A stretch of DNA of 64,000 nucleotides from an uncultured Cetobacterium sp. (GTDB lineage Bacteria; Fusobacteriota; Fusobacteriia; Fusobacteriales; Fusobacteriaceae). The stretch is from positions 50,963 to 114,962 of the forward strand of contig NZ_CAMTIK010000006.1 of the NCBI RefSeq assembly GCF_947072685.1, given 5' to 3'. Both the position numbers and the translations under genes were made by a program. Below the pieces are notes generated by a model that did no database searches, had not been told where the DNA came from, and was given only the letters and a program-made list of their open reading frames with translations. Positions 53,022 through 61,858 of this stretch are shown here, one piece after another (position 1 is the stretch's first letter; every line of letters begins with the position of its first letter).

Positions 53022-54176
53022 ATGAAAAATTTAACTTACTTTACTTCAGAGTGTGTGTCACCAGGACATCCAGATAAAATAGCAGATCAGATATCTGACG
53101 CGGTACTGGATGCTTGTATAAAAAATGATCCCACAGCTAGAGTTGCTTGTGAGGTATTTTGTACAACAGGCCAAGTGGTTGTAGGTGGAGAGATCACAAC
53201 AACAACATATATAGATATTCAAGATATTGTAAGAAATAAAATAGATGAAATTGGATATAAACAAGGGATGGGATTTGATTCTGATTGTGGTGTCTTAAAT
53301 GCGATTCATTCTCAATCTCCAGATATAGCTATGGGTGTTGACGTTGGTGGAGCAGGAGATCAAGGGATTATGTTTGGTGGAGCAGTTAAAGAAACACCTG
53401 AATTAATGCCATTAGCATTAGTTTTAGCAAGAGAGATAATTGTAAAACTTACAAAAATGACAAGAAGCAAAGAACTGGCATGGGCTAGACCAGACGCAAA
53501 GTCACAAGTGACACTTGCATACACTCCAGAAGGAAAGGTTGTTGGAGTAGATACAGTTGTTGTTTCAGTTCAACATAATCCAGATGTAACTCAAGAGCAG
53601 ATCCATAATGATGTTAAAGAGTTAGTTATAAAACCTGTTTTAGAAACTTATGGATTAAACCCAGAAGATGTTAAGAATTATCATATAAATCCAACTGGAA
53701 GATTTGTTATAGGTGGACCGCATGGAGATACAGGATTGACAGGTAGAAAGATAATTGTAGATACTTATGGAGGATTTTTCAGACATGGTGGAGGAGCTTT
53801 TTCGGGAAAAGATCCATCTAAAGTTGATAGATCAGCTGCTTATGCAGCAAGATGGGTTGCAAAAAATATTGTGGCGGCAGATTTAGCTGATAAATGTGAA
53901 GTACAACTCTCTTATGCTATTGGTGTTGTGGAGCCAACTTCAGTAAAAGTTGAAACTTTTGGAACAGGAAAAGTTGATGAAATAAAGCTAGCGGAAGCAG
54001 TTCAAAATATATTTGATCTAACACCAAGAGGTATTGAAAGGGATTTAGAGCTGAGAAGTGGGAACTTTAATTATCAGGATTTAGCAGCTTTTGGGCATAT
54101 AGGTAGAACAGATTTAGATTTACCATGGGAAAGATTAAATAAAGTAGAAGAGTTGAAAGAATTCTTTAAAAGATAG
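53022..54176 (+). CDS. metK: S-adenosylmethionine synthetase
   Basis: MetK, 384 residues. Motifs: [24 protein letters not shown] at the N-terminus, [38 protein letters not shown] and the P-loop-like [19 protein letters not shown]. It makes SAM from methionine and ATP. ATG 53022 follows AGGAGG. Feedback regulation by its product through the upstream SAM-I riboswitch is clear from sequence. Confidence 0.98.
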   Translation: MKNLTYFTSECVSPGHPDKIADQISDAVLDACIKNDPTARVACEVFCTTGQVVVGGEITTTTYIDIQDIVRNKIDEIGYKQGMGFDSDCGVLNAIHSQSPDIAMGVDVGGAGDQGIMFGGAVKETPELMPLALVLAREIIVKLTKMTRSKELAWARPDAKSQVTLAYTPEGKVVGVDTVVVSVQHNPDVTQEQIHNDVKELVIKPVLETYGLNPEDVKNYHINPTGRFVIGGPHGDTGLTGRKIIVDTYGGFFRHGGGAFSGKDPSKVDRSAAYAARWVAKNIVAADLADKCEVQLSYAIGVVEPTSVKVETFGTGKVDEIKLAEAVQNIFDLTPRGIERDLELRSGNFNYQDLAAFGHIGRTDLDLPWERLNKVEELKEFFKR

Positions 54177-54181
54177 TACAC

Positions 54182-54211
54182 AAAAGAGGAGGAGTTTTCT
54201 TCCTTTTTTTG
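54182..54211 (+). terminator. Terminator after metK
   Basis: AGGAGGA (54187-54193) pairs with TCTTCCT (54198-54204) with one G-U pair around GTTT, extended by A-T pairs, followed by a run of T residues. Confidence 0.8.
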
Positions 54212-54258
54212 TATTTAAATGGTAAGCTATAAAAATATAAGAAAAGGAGTGATCTGAT

Positions 54259-54615
54259 ATGAAATATTTATTTTTGAACTATCCAAAATGCTCAACATGT
54301 GTAAAAGCAAAAAAATGGCTAGAGGAGAATGGAGTTGAATTTGAATCTAGACATATAGTTGAAAATAATCCTACAAAAGAGGAGTTAAAAGAGTATTTGA
54401 AAAGGAGCGGACAGCCTATAAAAAAATTCTTTAATACAAGTGGAATCCTTTATAGAGAGATGAATTTAAAAGAAAAAGTTGCTCAAAACAATGAAAATGA
54501 ACTTTTAGAGATTTTATCTACCAACGGAATGCTTATAAAAAGACCTCTATTAATTGGGGATAATAAAATTTTTATTGGATTTAAAGAAAAAGAGTGGGAA
54601 GTTTTAAAAAAATAA
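54259..54615 (+). CDS. ArsC/Spx family protein
   Basis: 118 residues with a thioredoxin-like fold: YPKCSTCVKAKKWLEENGVEFESRHIVENNPTKEEL, then IKKFFNTSGILYREM and the RPLLIGDNKIFIGFKEKEW end. A CxxC redox pair is at C11-x2-C14. This is the ArsC/Spx/YffB family. True arsenate reductases, Spx-type RNA polymerase regulators and uncharacterised relatives cannot be told apart here. No ars genes are adjacent. ATG 54259 follows AAAGGAGTG. Confidence 0.82.
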   Translation: MKYLFLNYPKCSTCVKAKKWLEENGVEFESRHIVENNPTKEELKEYLKRSGQPIKKFFNTSGILYREMNLKEKVAQNNENELLEILSTNGMLIKRPLLIGDNKIFIGFKEKEWEVLKK

Positions 54616-54618
54616 GAT

Positions 54619-54649
54619 TGCTTTATATTGGAAAATATGGTACTATAAT
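54619..54649 (+). promoter_or_regulatory. Probable promoter of the tRNA-Glu/tRNA-Val pair
   Basis: Perfect TATAAT at 54644-54649; TTGCTT at 54619-54624 gives a 19-base spacer. It lies 28 bases before the first tRNA. Confidence 0.55.
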
Positions 54650-54677
54650 TAAGTAGCGATAACATAAAATGTTAGCT

Positions 54678-54752
54678 GCCCCGTTCGTTCAACGGTTAGG
54701 ACAATAGATTTTCACTCTATAAACAGGGGTTCGATTCCCCTACGGGGTACCA
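54678..54752 (+). tRNA. tRNA-Glu (anticodon TTC)
   Basis: 75-nt cloverleaf with acceptor GCCCCGT/ACGGGGT (one G-U), anticodon loop ATTTTCACT reading TTC, T-loop GGTTCGATTCC and encoded CCA at the 3' end. Confidence 0.95.
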
Positions 54753-54755
54753 TTT

Positions 54756-54831
54756 GGAAGCATAGCTCAGTTGGGAGAGCACCTGCCTTACAAGCAGGGG
54801 GTCACTGGTTCAAGTCCAGTTGTTTCCACCA
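54756..54831 (+). tRNA. tRNA-Val (anticodon TAC)
   Basis: 76-nt cloverleaf: acceptor GGAAGCA/TGTTTCC, D-arm AGCTCAGTTGGGAGAGC, anticodon stem CCTGC/GCAGG with anticodon TAC, T-loop GGTTCAAGTCC, encoded CCA. Three bases after tRNA-Glu, so they share a transcript. Confidence 0.95.
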
Positions 54832-54843
54832 TATAGAAATTTT

Positions 54844-54868
54844 AAAGCACAGTGATGTGCTTTTTTTA
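54844..54868 (+). terminator. Terminator of the tRNA operon
   Basis: AAAGCACA (54844-54851) pairs with TGTGCTTT (54856-54863) around GTGA, followed by a T run. Confidence 0.9.
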
Positions 54869-54900
54869 TTATTATACTCTGTAGAGAGTTACAGAAAATA

Positions 54901-54931
54901 AAAAGGGGAGCCATCTTGTGCTCCCCTTTTT
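54901..54931. terminator. Terminator of the OmpH gene, bidirectional in form
   Basis: AAAAGGGGAGC (54901-54911) pairs with GCTCCCCTTTT (54920-54930) around an 8-base loop. It ends the minus-strand OmpH gene and gives a second stop signal for the tRNA transcript. Confidence 0.88.
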
Positions 54932-55436
54932 ACATCTGCTTTTTTAAAAGATTAGTCGTATCCAACTTATATGAATCTTTATTGTTTAAAAAATTGACAA
55001 CATCTTCAGTTAAATCTACACCGCCATAAACAGTGGCACTTTTTTCAATAACCATCTCTAAATTCTTTTGTTTTCCTATTAAAATAGCAACAGAATCAAT
55101 TTCAAATTTAATATCGTATATGAAATTTTGTTGTTCTAGTTCAAAATCTTTTTCGGAAGCACCTATTTTGTCTTGGAATTGTTTTTTTAAATCTAAAAGA
55201 GTGGTTTTATCAGCTTCAGTGATGTTTTTTTTGGATTTGATTAGTTTTTCTTTTTCTAATAATTCTTGTCTGAGTTGTTCAATTTCATTGTTTAAGCTTA
55301 TTCTTTTGCTTTCAAGTTTCTCTTCCATTTCAAAACGTTTGTTGTATTGGTTGAATATGTACTCAGAATCAATCACTCCGATATTAATAGCAAATATCGA
55401 AGTGGACATGAAAAATAATAGAAATAAAACTTTCAT
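54930..55436 (-). CDS. OmpH/Skp family periplasmic chaperone
   Basis: 168 residues. Signal peptide MKVLFLLFFMSTSIFA, then NIGVIDSEYIFNQYNKRFEMEEKLESKRISLNNEIEQLRQELLEKEKLI, a long coiled coil, ending in a domain with VIEKSATVYGGVDLTEDVVNFLN. This is the Skp/OmpH pattern: a trimeric periplasmic holdase that protects outer-membrane proteins. It is evidence for an outer membrane in this organism. Alone on the minus strand; neither bamA nor lpxD is adjacent, unlike in proteobacteria. Confidence 0.87.
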   Translation of the reverse strand: MKVLFLLFFMSTSIFAINIGVIDSEYIFNQYNKRFEMEEKLESKRISLNNEIEQLRQELLEKEKLIKSKKNITEADKTTLLDLKKQFQDKIGASEKDFELEQQNFIYDIKFEIDSVAILIGKQKNLEMVIEKSATVYGGVDLTEDVVNFLNNKDSYKLDTTNLLKKQM

Positions 55437-55495
55437 ATATTTACCCCTTTTTGTGGAATTTTATTCTTATTATACATTATTTTAAGAATATTTGA

Positions 55496-55501
55496 TATAA
55501 T
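55496..55501 (+). promoter_or_regulatory. -10 box upstream of the penicillin-binding protein gene
   Basis: TATAAT at 55496-55501, 31 bases before the start codon. The -35 position (TACATT) matches poorly. Confidence 0.4.
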
Positions 55502-55532
55502 ATTTAAAAGAAATTAAAAAGAAGGTGGAGAT

Positions 55533-57644
55533 TTGAATAAAAAATTAAAAATATTTTTATTGGTAATACAATTACTTGGGGTAGGGATTTCTTTGTACTT
55601 TAAAATTTTCTTACTGACAGTAGCTTTAGTTCTTATTTTGACATTTAATTTATATATTTTTTTTAAATGGAAAAAAATAAAGATGAAGAATAATTTTATA
55701 TTGAGAACTTTTGTATGTTCAGATATAATTTTATTTTGTTTTTTTATTTTGATGTTTAGAATGATACAAATTCAGTTGTTTGATTCGAAGAATTATAAAG
55801 AAGCAATTAAAAGTCAAACAAATATAGTTAAAAATGAAGGTGGGGAAAGAGGTAATATATATGATAACAAAGGGAAAGGGTTAGCATATAGCATAAACAT
55901 GTATGAGTTAAGTGTGGATCCTAAAAGATTTGTGGAGTCAGAAAAAGGGGATGAAGCTTTAAAAGAGTTGATTAATAAAAAATATATCAAGGGAAATTAT
56001 AGAGCTCTTTTAAAAAATATAAATAGATTGGGAGAGCAAAAAAGGAGATATAAGAGATTAAATAGGAATATTGATGATGTAGAAAAAAAAGAAGTAGAGG
56101 AGATTCTAGAAAAGTATGGAATAAAAGGAAAAAACATTATTTTTTTAGAGATGAGAAAAGAACGACGTTATTATAAGTCGGACATTTATTTTTTCTTGGT
56201 TGGAAATATAGGATTTAAAAATGGAACAGAAAAAGAGGGTGTATTTGGAATAGAATATCTGTATGAAAACTATTTAAAAGGTGAAAAGACATCAAAAATA
56301 ATATCTGGTATTAGAAGTTTAGGTGTTGGTCTTCCAGCATCGGAGGCTAGAACAAAAGTGAATTTAAATGGAATGGATTTACATCTAACTATAGATAACG
56401 ATTTACAATATATTTTGAACGATGAGGTTGAAAAACAATATAAAAAAACGAATGCAGAAGAAGCATATGCAATAATGATGGATCCTACAACGGGGAAAAT
56501 ACTAGCAACATCATTTTTTAGAAAAAATAAAAAAAATGTGGCTAATCCAATATTTCAATCTCAAATAGAACCGGGATCAGTTTTTAAACCGTTAGTTATT
56601 GCGGCAGCATTGAATGAAAAGAAGATATCGAAAAATACAAATTTTGATATTGGAAATGGGACAATAAAAAAATATAATCATACAATAAGAGAAAGTAGTA
56701 GAAAAGTAAAAGGCATTTTAAGTACCGAGGATGTTTTGAAAAAATCAAGTAATGTGGGTATGGTTTTAATTGGAGACAGATTTACAAATGAAGAATTTGA
56801 CAATGTTTTAACAAGTTTTGGTCTGTATGAAAAAACGGATGTCGATTATCCTTATGAAAAAACAGCAAGACATATTTTGCCTAAAAATTGGCATGGATTA
56901 AAAAAGAGTACGATGTCTTTTGGACAGGGTATTGCAATAACACCTCTTCAGATGATAACAGCATTTTCAGCAGTAATAAATGGTGGTATTTTATATCAGC
57001 CATATTTGGTTGAGAAAATAACTGATCGAGATGGGTTAGTTATTCGTAGAAATCTTCCCATTGAAAAGAGAAGAGTTATAAATCCAAATGTTTCAAAACA
57101 AATGAGAGAGATGATGGAGTTGGCAGTTTTAGAAGGGACTGTTGTGAAAGCACAGGTAGAAGGGTATAGAGTTGGTGGAAAAACAGGGACAGCTCAATAT
57201 AGTGAGAATGGAAGATATGTTAAAAATGAATATTTAGCATCAGTAGTTGGCTTTTTCCCAGTTGAAAAACCTCAATATACTGTCATGGTGGTATTTTTTA
57301 AACCTCAAGGGGATGCATGGTATGATAAATCTGGTGGAACAGCTGCGGCTCCAGTATTGGGAGAAATAGTGAAAAGGGTTACTAAGTTAAAGAATATATA
57401 CTCTCAAAGTATTGAAAATATAAAAGTGCAAGGGAAAAAGCAGAGCTTTAGGAATTTGGAGAATCAAGAAGAGGTTTTAATTATGCCGGATTTAAAAGGG
57501 ATGAGTGCACGAGAAGTTATTGAAATTTTTAAAGGGAGCAATATAGAATTAGAAATTTTAGGAGTTGGAGTTGTACAGGAGCAATTTCCAGAACCTAAGA
57601 AAGAGATATTGGATACGAAAAAAATAAAAATAAAATTAAACTAG
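55533..57644 (+). CDS. Class B penicillin-binding protein (FtsI/PBP2-like) with C-terminal PASTA domain
   Basis: 703 residues. Membrane helices at the N-terminus (about 5-45 and 60-82), then dimerization-domain sequence GGERGNIYDNKGKGLAYSINMYELSVDP. The transpeptidase domain has the SxxK serine in IEPGSVFKPLV (S349), SxN in KKSSNVGM and KTGT in GGKTGTAQYS. A PASTA-like domain (MPDLKGMSAREVIEIFKGSNIELEILGVGVV) closes the protein. It cross-links septal or lateral peptidoglycan; FtsI-like is favoured. TTG start 55533 follows GAAGGTGGAG. Directly followed by priA, away from any mur/fts cluster. Confidence 0.88.
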   Translation: MNKKLKIFLLVIQLLGVGISLYFKIFLLTVALVLILTFNLYIFFKWKKIKMKNNFILRTFVCSDIILFCFFILMFRMIQIQLFDSKNYKEAIKSQTNIVKNEGGERGNIYDNKGKGLAYSINMYELSVDPKRFVESEKGDEALKELINKKYIKGNYRALLKNINRLGEQKRRYKRLNRNIDDVEKKEVEEILEKYGIKGKNIIFLEMRKERRYYKSDIYFFLVGNIGFKNGTEKEGVFGIEYLYENYLKGEKTSKIISGIRSLGVGLPASEARTKVNLNGMDLHLTIDNDLQYILNDEVEKQYKKTNAEEAYAIMMDPTTGKILATSFFRKNKKNVANPIFQSQIEPGSVFKPLVIAAALNEKKISKNTNFDIGNGTIKKYNHTIRESSRKVKGILSTEDVLKKSSNVGMVLIGDRFTNEEFDNVLTSFGLYEKTDVDYPYEKTARHILPKNWHGLKKSTMSFGQGIAITPLQMITAFSAVINGGILYQPYLVEKITDRDGLVIRRNLPIEKRRVINPNVSKQMREMMELAVLEGTVVKAQVEGYRVGGKTGTAQYSENGRYVKNEYLASVVGFFPVEKPQYTVMVVFFKPQGDAWYDKSGGTAAAPVLGEIVKRVTKLKNIYSQSIENIKVQGKKQSFRNLENQEEVLIMPDLKGMSAREVIEIFKGSNIELEILGVGVVQEQFPEPKKEILDTKKIKIKLN

Positions 57645-57652
57645 GAGAAGTT

Positions 57653-59935
57653 ATGAGATATTATAGTATCTATATAGAGAAGACTAGGGACTTTTATACT
57701 TATGCCAGTGATGATGAGAATCTAAAAATAGGGGATAGAGTTTTAGTTTCTTTTAGAAATAAAGAGAGAGTCGGATTGGTTTTGAAGGAGGAGAAAGAAC
57801 AGGAGTATCTATTTAAAGTTTTAAAAATAAAAAGAGTTTTACATGAGGAACTCTCATTTTCAAGTTTTTTTATAGAACTTTTATTGTGGATAAAGGAGTA
57901 TTATCTTTCGTCTTTTGATCAAGTTTTTTCAACAGCTGTGCCATCTGGGATAAAAATAAAGTATGAAGATATATATAGGGTTGTTAAAGTGGAGACTTTA
58001 TTTAATTTAAATCAGGTGTTAGATTATTTTTTTTCCAAGATAAAGGTGAGAAAAAAAACTTTAGTAGATCGATTTGGAAAGGATGAATTTTCATTATTTT
58101 TAGAAAAAGGCTATTTGAAAGATTTGGATGGTTGGTATTGCTTAGATGAAGATTTGGATTGTGACAGAGAGGATTTGAAAAAATATTTTGAGCTTAGAAA
58201 AGAGGTGGGAAGGCAGACCTTAGAGAAAAAATTTGACAAAAAAGAACTAGATAAAATGGTAAAAAATGGAGAGCTAATCTTTGAAAGAAGAATAAAAAGT
58301 TTCGATGACGAAAATCTGAAGAAGTGTTGTGGAACAGAGGAAATCAGTGAGGATACAAAATTAAATTCAGAACAACAAAGGGTAAAAGAAGGAATAGAGA
58401 AGTCGAATAAAAAGCACTTTTTAATAAGAGGGGTTACAGGTTCTGGGAAAACTGAAATATATATTCAACTGATAAAAAGAGCTCTAGAGAGAGGTGGAGG
58501 ATCTATATTTTTAGTTCCAGAAATATCATTGACACCTCAGATGATTCTAAGGTTTAAAAAAGAGTTTGGAGAGAGAGTTGCAATACTACACAGTAGACTT
58601 AGTCAAAACGACAGAGCCAAGGAATGGTATAGTATATATACTGGAGATAAACGAGTAGTTTTAGGTGTTAGATCAGCCATTTTTGCCCCAGTTAAAAATT
58701 TAGAATATATTGTTATAGATGAAGAGCATGAAAATAGTTATAAGCAAGATAGTAATCCAAGATATAATGCAAAATATGTTGGAATAAAGAGGGCTGAGCT
58801 TGAGAATGCTAAAGTTATTTTAGGATCAGCAACTCCGTCTATCGAAAGTTATTATTATGCCAAAAAAGGTATATTTCAATTGTATGAAATAGAGAGTAGA
58901 TATAAAAATGCAAAACTTCCAGAAATAGAGATTGTCGATATGAAAAAAGAGGAGGATCAATTTTTTAGTGAACAATTATTAATAGAAATAAGAGATGCAC
59001 TTTTAAAGAAAGAGCAGATAATATTACTTCTTAATAGAAAAGGTTATTCTACTCTGATTCAATGTGAAGAATGTGGCCATATGGAAGAGTGTGAACATTG
59101 TTCAATAAAATTAAATTATTACTCAAGTAGTGGAAGTTTAAAATGTAATTATTGTGGTATATCCAAAAAATTTACAGGTCACTGTTCAAAGTGTGGAAGT
59201 GATAAACTTTCATTTAGTGGTAGAGGGGTTGAAAGGGTTGAGGAGGAGTTACGAAAAAGATTTCCAGTAAATATAATAAGAGTTGATGGAGAAGTTGCTA
59301 AAGAGAAAGATTTTTATGAAAATATGTATAATGATTTTTTGTCAGGAAAGTACGATATTATGATAGGGACACAGATGATTTCAAGAGGACTTCACTTTCC
59401 GAATGTGACCGTAGTTGGAGTTATAAATGCGGATACAATAATGAGTATTCCGGATTTTAGATCAGGTGAGAGAACATATCAAATGATTACTCAAGTTGCT
59501 GGGAGAGCAGGAAGAGGAGAGAAAAATGGAAAGGTGATAATTCAAACATATCAACCTGAAAACTATGTGATTGAAAAAATTCAAGAAAATAGTTATAAAA
59601 ATTTTTATGAAAAAGAAATTGAAAAAAGAGAGATACTTTTTTATCCGCCATTTTCAAAAGTTATAAATATAGGAATATCTTCCGAAAAAGAGGTGGGTTT
59701 AGAAGAGTATTGCTACGTTGTTTTGAAAGCTATCGAAGATGAGAACATAGAGATTTATGGACCTATGAGATCTCTTGTCTATAAGGTTAAAGGAAGATAT
59801 AGGTGCAATATTTTTATAAAGGGAAGCAGAAAAGCTATCAATGAATATAAAGTGGGATTGGAAGAAAAAATAAAAAAAATAGAAAGCAAAAATTATAGAA
59901 TAGTTGTAGATGTAGACCCAATTAATCTAATATGA
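57653..59935 (+). CDS. priA: Primosomal replication-restart helicase PriA
   Basis: PriA, 760 residues. Superfamily 2 motifs: Walker A RGVTGSGKTEIYIQLI, DEEH box VIDEEHENSYKQ, LGSATPSIES, GTQMISRGLHFPNVTVV and QVAGRAGRG. The zinc-binding insert has CEECGHMEECEHCSIKLNYY...CNYCG...CSKCG, with all eight cysteines. It restarts stalled replication forks. ATG 57653 follows TAGGAG, 8 bases after the PBP gene. Confidence 0.97.
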   Translation: MRYYSIYIEKTRDFYTYASDDENLKIGDRVLVSFRNKERVGLVLKEEKEQEYLFKVLKIKRVLHEELSFSSFFIELLLWIKEYYLSSFDQVFSTAVPSGIKIKYEDIYRVVKVETLFNLNQVLDYFFSKIKVRKKTLVDRFGKDEFSLFLEKGYLKDLDGWYCLDEDLDCDREDLKKYFELRKEVGRQTLEKKFDKKELDKMVKNGELIFERRIKSFDDENLKKCCGTEEISEDTKLNSEQQRVKEGIEKSNKKHFLIRGVTGSGKTEIYIQLIKRALERGGGSIFLVPEISLTPQMILRFKKEFGERVAILHSRLSQNDRAKEWYSIYTGDKRVVLGVRSAIFAPVKNLEYIVIDEEHENSYKQDSNPRYNAKYVGIKRAELENAKVILGSATPSIESYYYAKKGIFQLYEIESRYKNAKLPEIEIVDMKKEEDQFFSEQLLIEIRDALLKKEQIILLLNRKGYSTLIQCEECGHMEECEHCSIKLNYYSSSGSLKCNYCGISKKFTGHCSKCGSDKLSFSGRGVERVEEELRKRFPVNIIRVDGEVAKEKDFYENMYNDFLSGKYDIMIGTQMISRGLHFPNVTVVGVINADTIMSIPDFRSGERTYQMITQVAGRAGRGEKNGKVIIQTYQPENYVIEKIQENSYKNFYEKEIEKREILFYPPFSKVINIGISSEKEVGLEEYCYVVLKAIEDENIEIYGPMRSLVYKVKGRYRCNIFIKGSRKAINEYKVGLEEKIKKIESKNYRIVVDVDPINLI

Positions 59936-59941
59936 TATAAT
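59933..59941 (+). promoter_or_regulatory. Extended -10 box before def
   Basis: TGATATAAT at 59933-59941 overlaps the priA stop codon (TGA 59933-59935) and forms an extended -10 element 37 bases before the def start. No clear -35. Confidence 0.45.
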
Positions 59942-59978
59942 ATACATTGAGAAAAAAGAGAGTTGGAGGAGAAATAAA

Positions 59979-60482
59979 ATGGTTTATGAAATTAAAATAT
60001 ATGGAAACGAGTCGTTAAGAACGCTGGCAGAGCCGGTTGTAGAGATAGATGCAGAAATACTTCAAATATTAGAGGATATGGTAGAAACTATGCATGAGGC
60101 CAATGGAGTAGGGCTAGCTGCCCCACAAGTTGGAATAAATAAAAGGTTATTTGTTATAGATATAGGAGATGGAATAATTAGGAAAGTGATAAATCCAGAA
60201 ATTATTGAACTTTCAGATGTAATAGAAAGCAATGAAGAGGGATGTTTGAGTGTTCCTGGAATATATAAACCAGTTAAAAGATCTGTGCATATAAAGATAA
60301 AGTATACGAATGAAAATGGAAAAGAGGTTGTTGAAGAAGCGGATGATCTTTTAGGAAGAGCTTTTCAGCATGAGTATGATCATCTTGAAGCAATCTTATT
60401 TATAGATAAGATATCTCCAGTAGCAAAAAGAATGGTAACGAAAAAATTACAATTATTAAAAAAAGAGTCAACTAAAATATAG
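59979..60482 (+). CDS. def: Peptide deformylase
   Basis: 167 residues. The three family motifs are intact: GVGLAAPQVG (43-52), EGCLSVP (87-93, metal cysteine C89) and HEYDH (131-135, metal histidines and catalytic glutamate). It removes the formyl group from nascent proteins. ATG 59979 follows GGAGGAG. Confidence 0.97.
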   Translation: MVYEIKIYGNESLRTLAEPVVEIDAEILQILEDMVETMHEANGVGLAAPQVGINKRLFVIDIGDGIIRKVINPEIIELSDVIESNEEGCLSVPGIYKPVKRSVHIKIKYTNENGKEVVEEADDLLGRAFQHEYDHLEAILFIDKISPVAKRMVTKKLQLLKKESTKI

Positions 60483-60499
60483 CGGTTTAAGGGGGGATT

Positions 60500-60769
60500 A
60501 TGAAAAAAATTCTTTGGATACTTCCTTTAACTATACATTTTGCATTTTTAGGACAAAATATATTTAGATCTTTTGTAAAAATAGATAAATTAAAGGTAGA
60601 AGAGCAGCTTAAGATTAAACAAAAAAAAGATATAGAAGAAATTATTGCTAAATATGATATTATGATAGAAGATATAAACAATCCTTTTTATAGAGAACAA
60701 ATTGCTAGGAATCAACTCCAAATGGTATTACCTGGAGAAAAAATTTATAGATTAATTGAAACGAATTAG
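60500..60769 (+). CDS. Small FtsB/DivIC-like septum protein
   Basis: 89 residues: one N-terminal membrane-like helix (about 3-25), a coiled coil (KIDKLKVEEQLKIKQKKDIEEIIAKYDIMIEDI) and the ending NNPFYREQIARNQLQMVLPGEKIYRLIE. That ending matches the FtsB/DivIC hallmark, in which an AR-x2-L-x-M-x3-GE motif follows the coiled coil. Such proteins join FtsL and FtsQ in the divisome. Assignment rests on layout and this motif. ATG 60500 follows AAGGGGGG. Lies between def and glpX with short gaps. Confidence 0.72.
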   Translation: MKKILWILPLTIHFAFLGQNIFRSFVKIDKLKVEEQLKIKQKKDIEEIIAKYDIMIEDINNPFYREQIARNQLQMVLPGEKIYRLIETN

Positions 60770-60777
60770 GAGGAAAA

Positions 60778-61803
60778 ATGAAAAGAGAGTTAGCTTTAGA
60801 ATTTGCTAGGGTAACAGAGGCAGCAGCTTTAGCAGCCTACAAATGGGTTGGAAGGGGAGATAAGGAAGCAGCAGACCAAGCAGCAGTAGATGCCATGAGA
60901 ACTATGCTTAACGGTATAAAAATACAAGGTGAGATAGTTATCGGTGAGGGTGAGATTGATGAGGCACCTATGCTTTTTATAGGGGAAAAAGTTGGATTGG
61001 AATCTGTAGATAAGGAAAAATTTGCAAAAGTTGACATTGCTGTAGACCCTGTTGAAGGAACAAGAATGACAGCTCAAGGACAGGCTAATGCTATAGCAGT
61101 TTTAGCGGTTGGAAATAAAGGAAGTTTTTTAAAAGCTCCAGATATGTATATGGAAAAACTTATAGTTGGCCCAGATGCAAAGGGAGTTATTGATTTAAAT
61201 AAACCTCTTATGGAGAATATAGATAACATTTGTAAAGCGTTAAAAAAACCTTTAAATGAATTAACAATAGTAATCTTAGATAAGCCAAGACATAAGACGA
61301 TTATAAAGGATTTACAGGCGTTAGATGTAAAAGTCTATGCTCTTCCTGATGGGGATGTAGCAGGCTCTATATTGACATCTGTTGTGGATTCAGATGTAGA
61401 TGTTTTATATGGTATCGGTGGAGCACCTGAAGGAGTAATATCCGCAGCAGTAATAAAAGCTTTGGGTGGAGATATGCAGGCTAGATTGAAATTAAGAAGT
61501 GAAGTGAAAGGTGTCTCTTTAGAAAATGATAAGATTTCAACATATGAAAAAACGAGATGTGAAGAGATGGGACTAAATGTTGGAGATGTATTAAAACTTG
61601 ATGATCTTGTAAAAGATGATGAAGTTATATTTTCTGCGACTGGAATAACAAGTGGAGATTTGTTAGAAGGAGTTAAAAGAAAAGGAAATATTGCAAGAAC
61701 TCAAACTCTTGTAATCAGAGGAAAAAGTAAAACAGTTAGATATATTAACGCTGTTCATAATTTAGATTATAAAGCTGAGAATATAATCGATTTGTTAAAA
61801 TAA
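60778..61803 (+). CDS. glpX: Class II fructose-1,6-bisphosphatase
   Basis: GlpX, 341 residues. Features: ELALEFARVTEAAALAAYKWVGRGDKEAADQAAVDAMR, IVIGEGEIDEAPMLFIGE, the metal-binding VDIAVDPVEGTRMTAQGQANAIAVLA, and GIGGAPEGVISAAVIKALGGDMQARL. It dephosphorylates fructose 1,6-bisphosphate in gluconeogenesis. ATG 60778 follows TTAGGAGG. Confidence 0.96.
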   Translation: MKRELALEFARVTEAAALAAYKWVGRGDKEAADQAAVDAMRTMLNGIKIQGEIVIGEGEIDEAPMLFIGEKVGLESVDKEKFAKVDIAVDPVEGTRMTAQGQANAIAVLAVGNKGSFLKAPDMYMEKLIVGPDAKGVIDLNKPLMENIDNICKALKKPLNELTIVILDKPRHKTIIKDLQALDVKVYALPDGDVAGSILTSVVDSDVDVLYGIGGAPEGVISAAVIKALGGDMQARLKLRSEVKGVSLENDKISTYEKTRCEEMGLNVGDVLKLDDLVKDDEVIFSATGITSGDLLEGVKRKGNIARTQTLVIRGKSKTVRYINAVHNLDYKAENIIDLLK

Positions 61804-61845
61804 TTAAATAGAAAAGTAGAGATTCTTCTCTACTTTTCTATTTAA
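61804..61845 (+). terminator. Long hairpin directly after glpX
   Basis: An 18-bp perfect stem: 61804-61821 with 61828-61845, loop ATTCTT, beginning at the base after the glpX stop. The 3' arm is T-rich but no T run follows, so termination may be partial; it could also protect the mRNA end. Confidence 0.65.
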
Positions 61846-61858
61846 ATGAGGAGGTAAA

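Noticed and set aside
55033..55485. 150-codon open frame on the plus strand opposite the OmpH gene
   Set aside because: It is the antisense shadow of a well-supported OmpH gene with signal peptide and ribosome site; its serine/phenylalanine-rich product is typical of such shadows.
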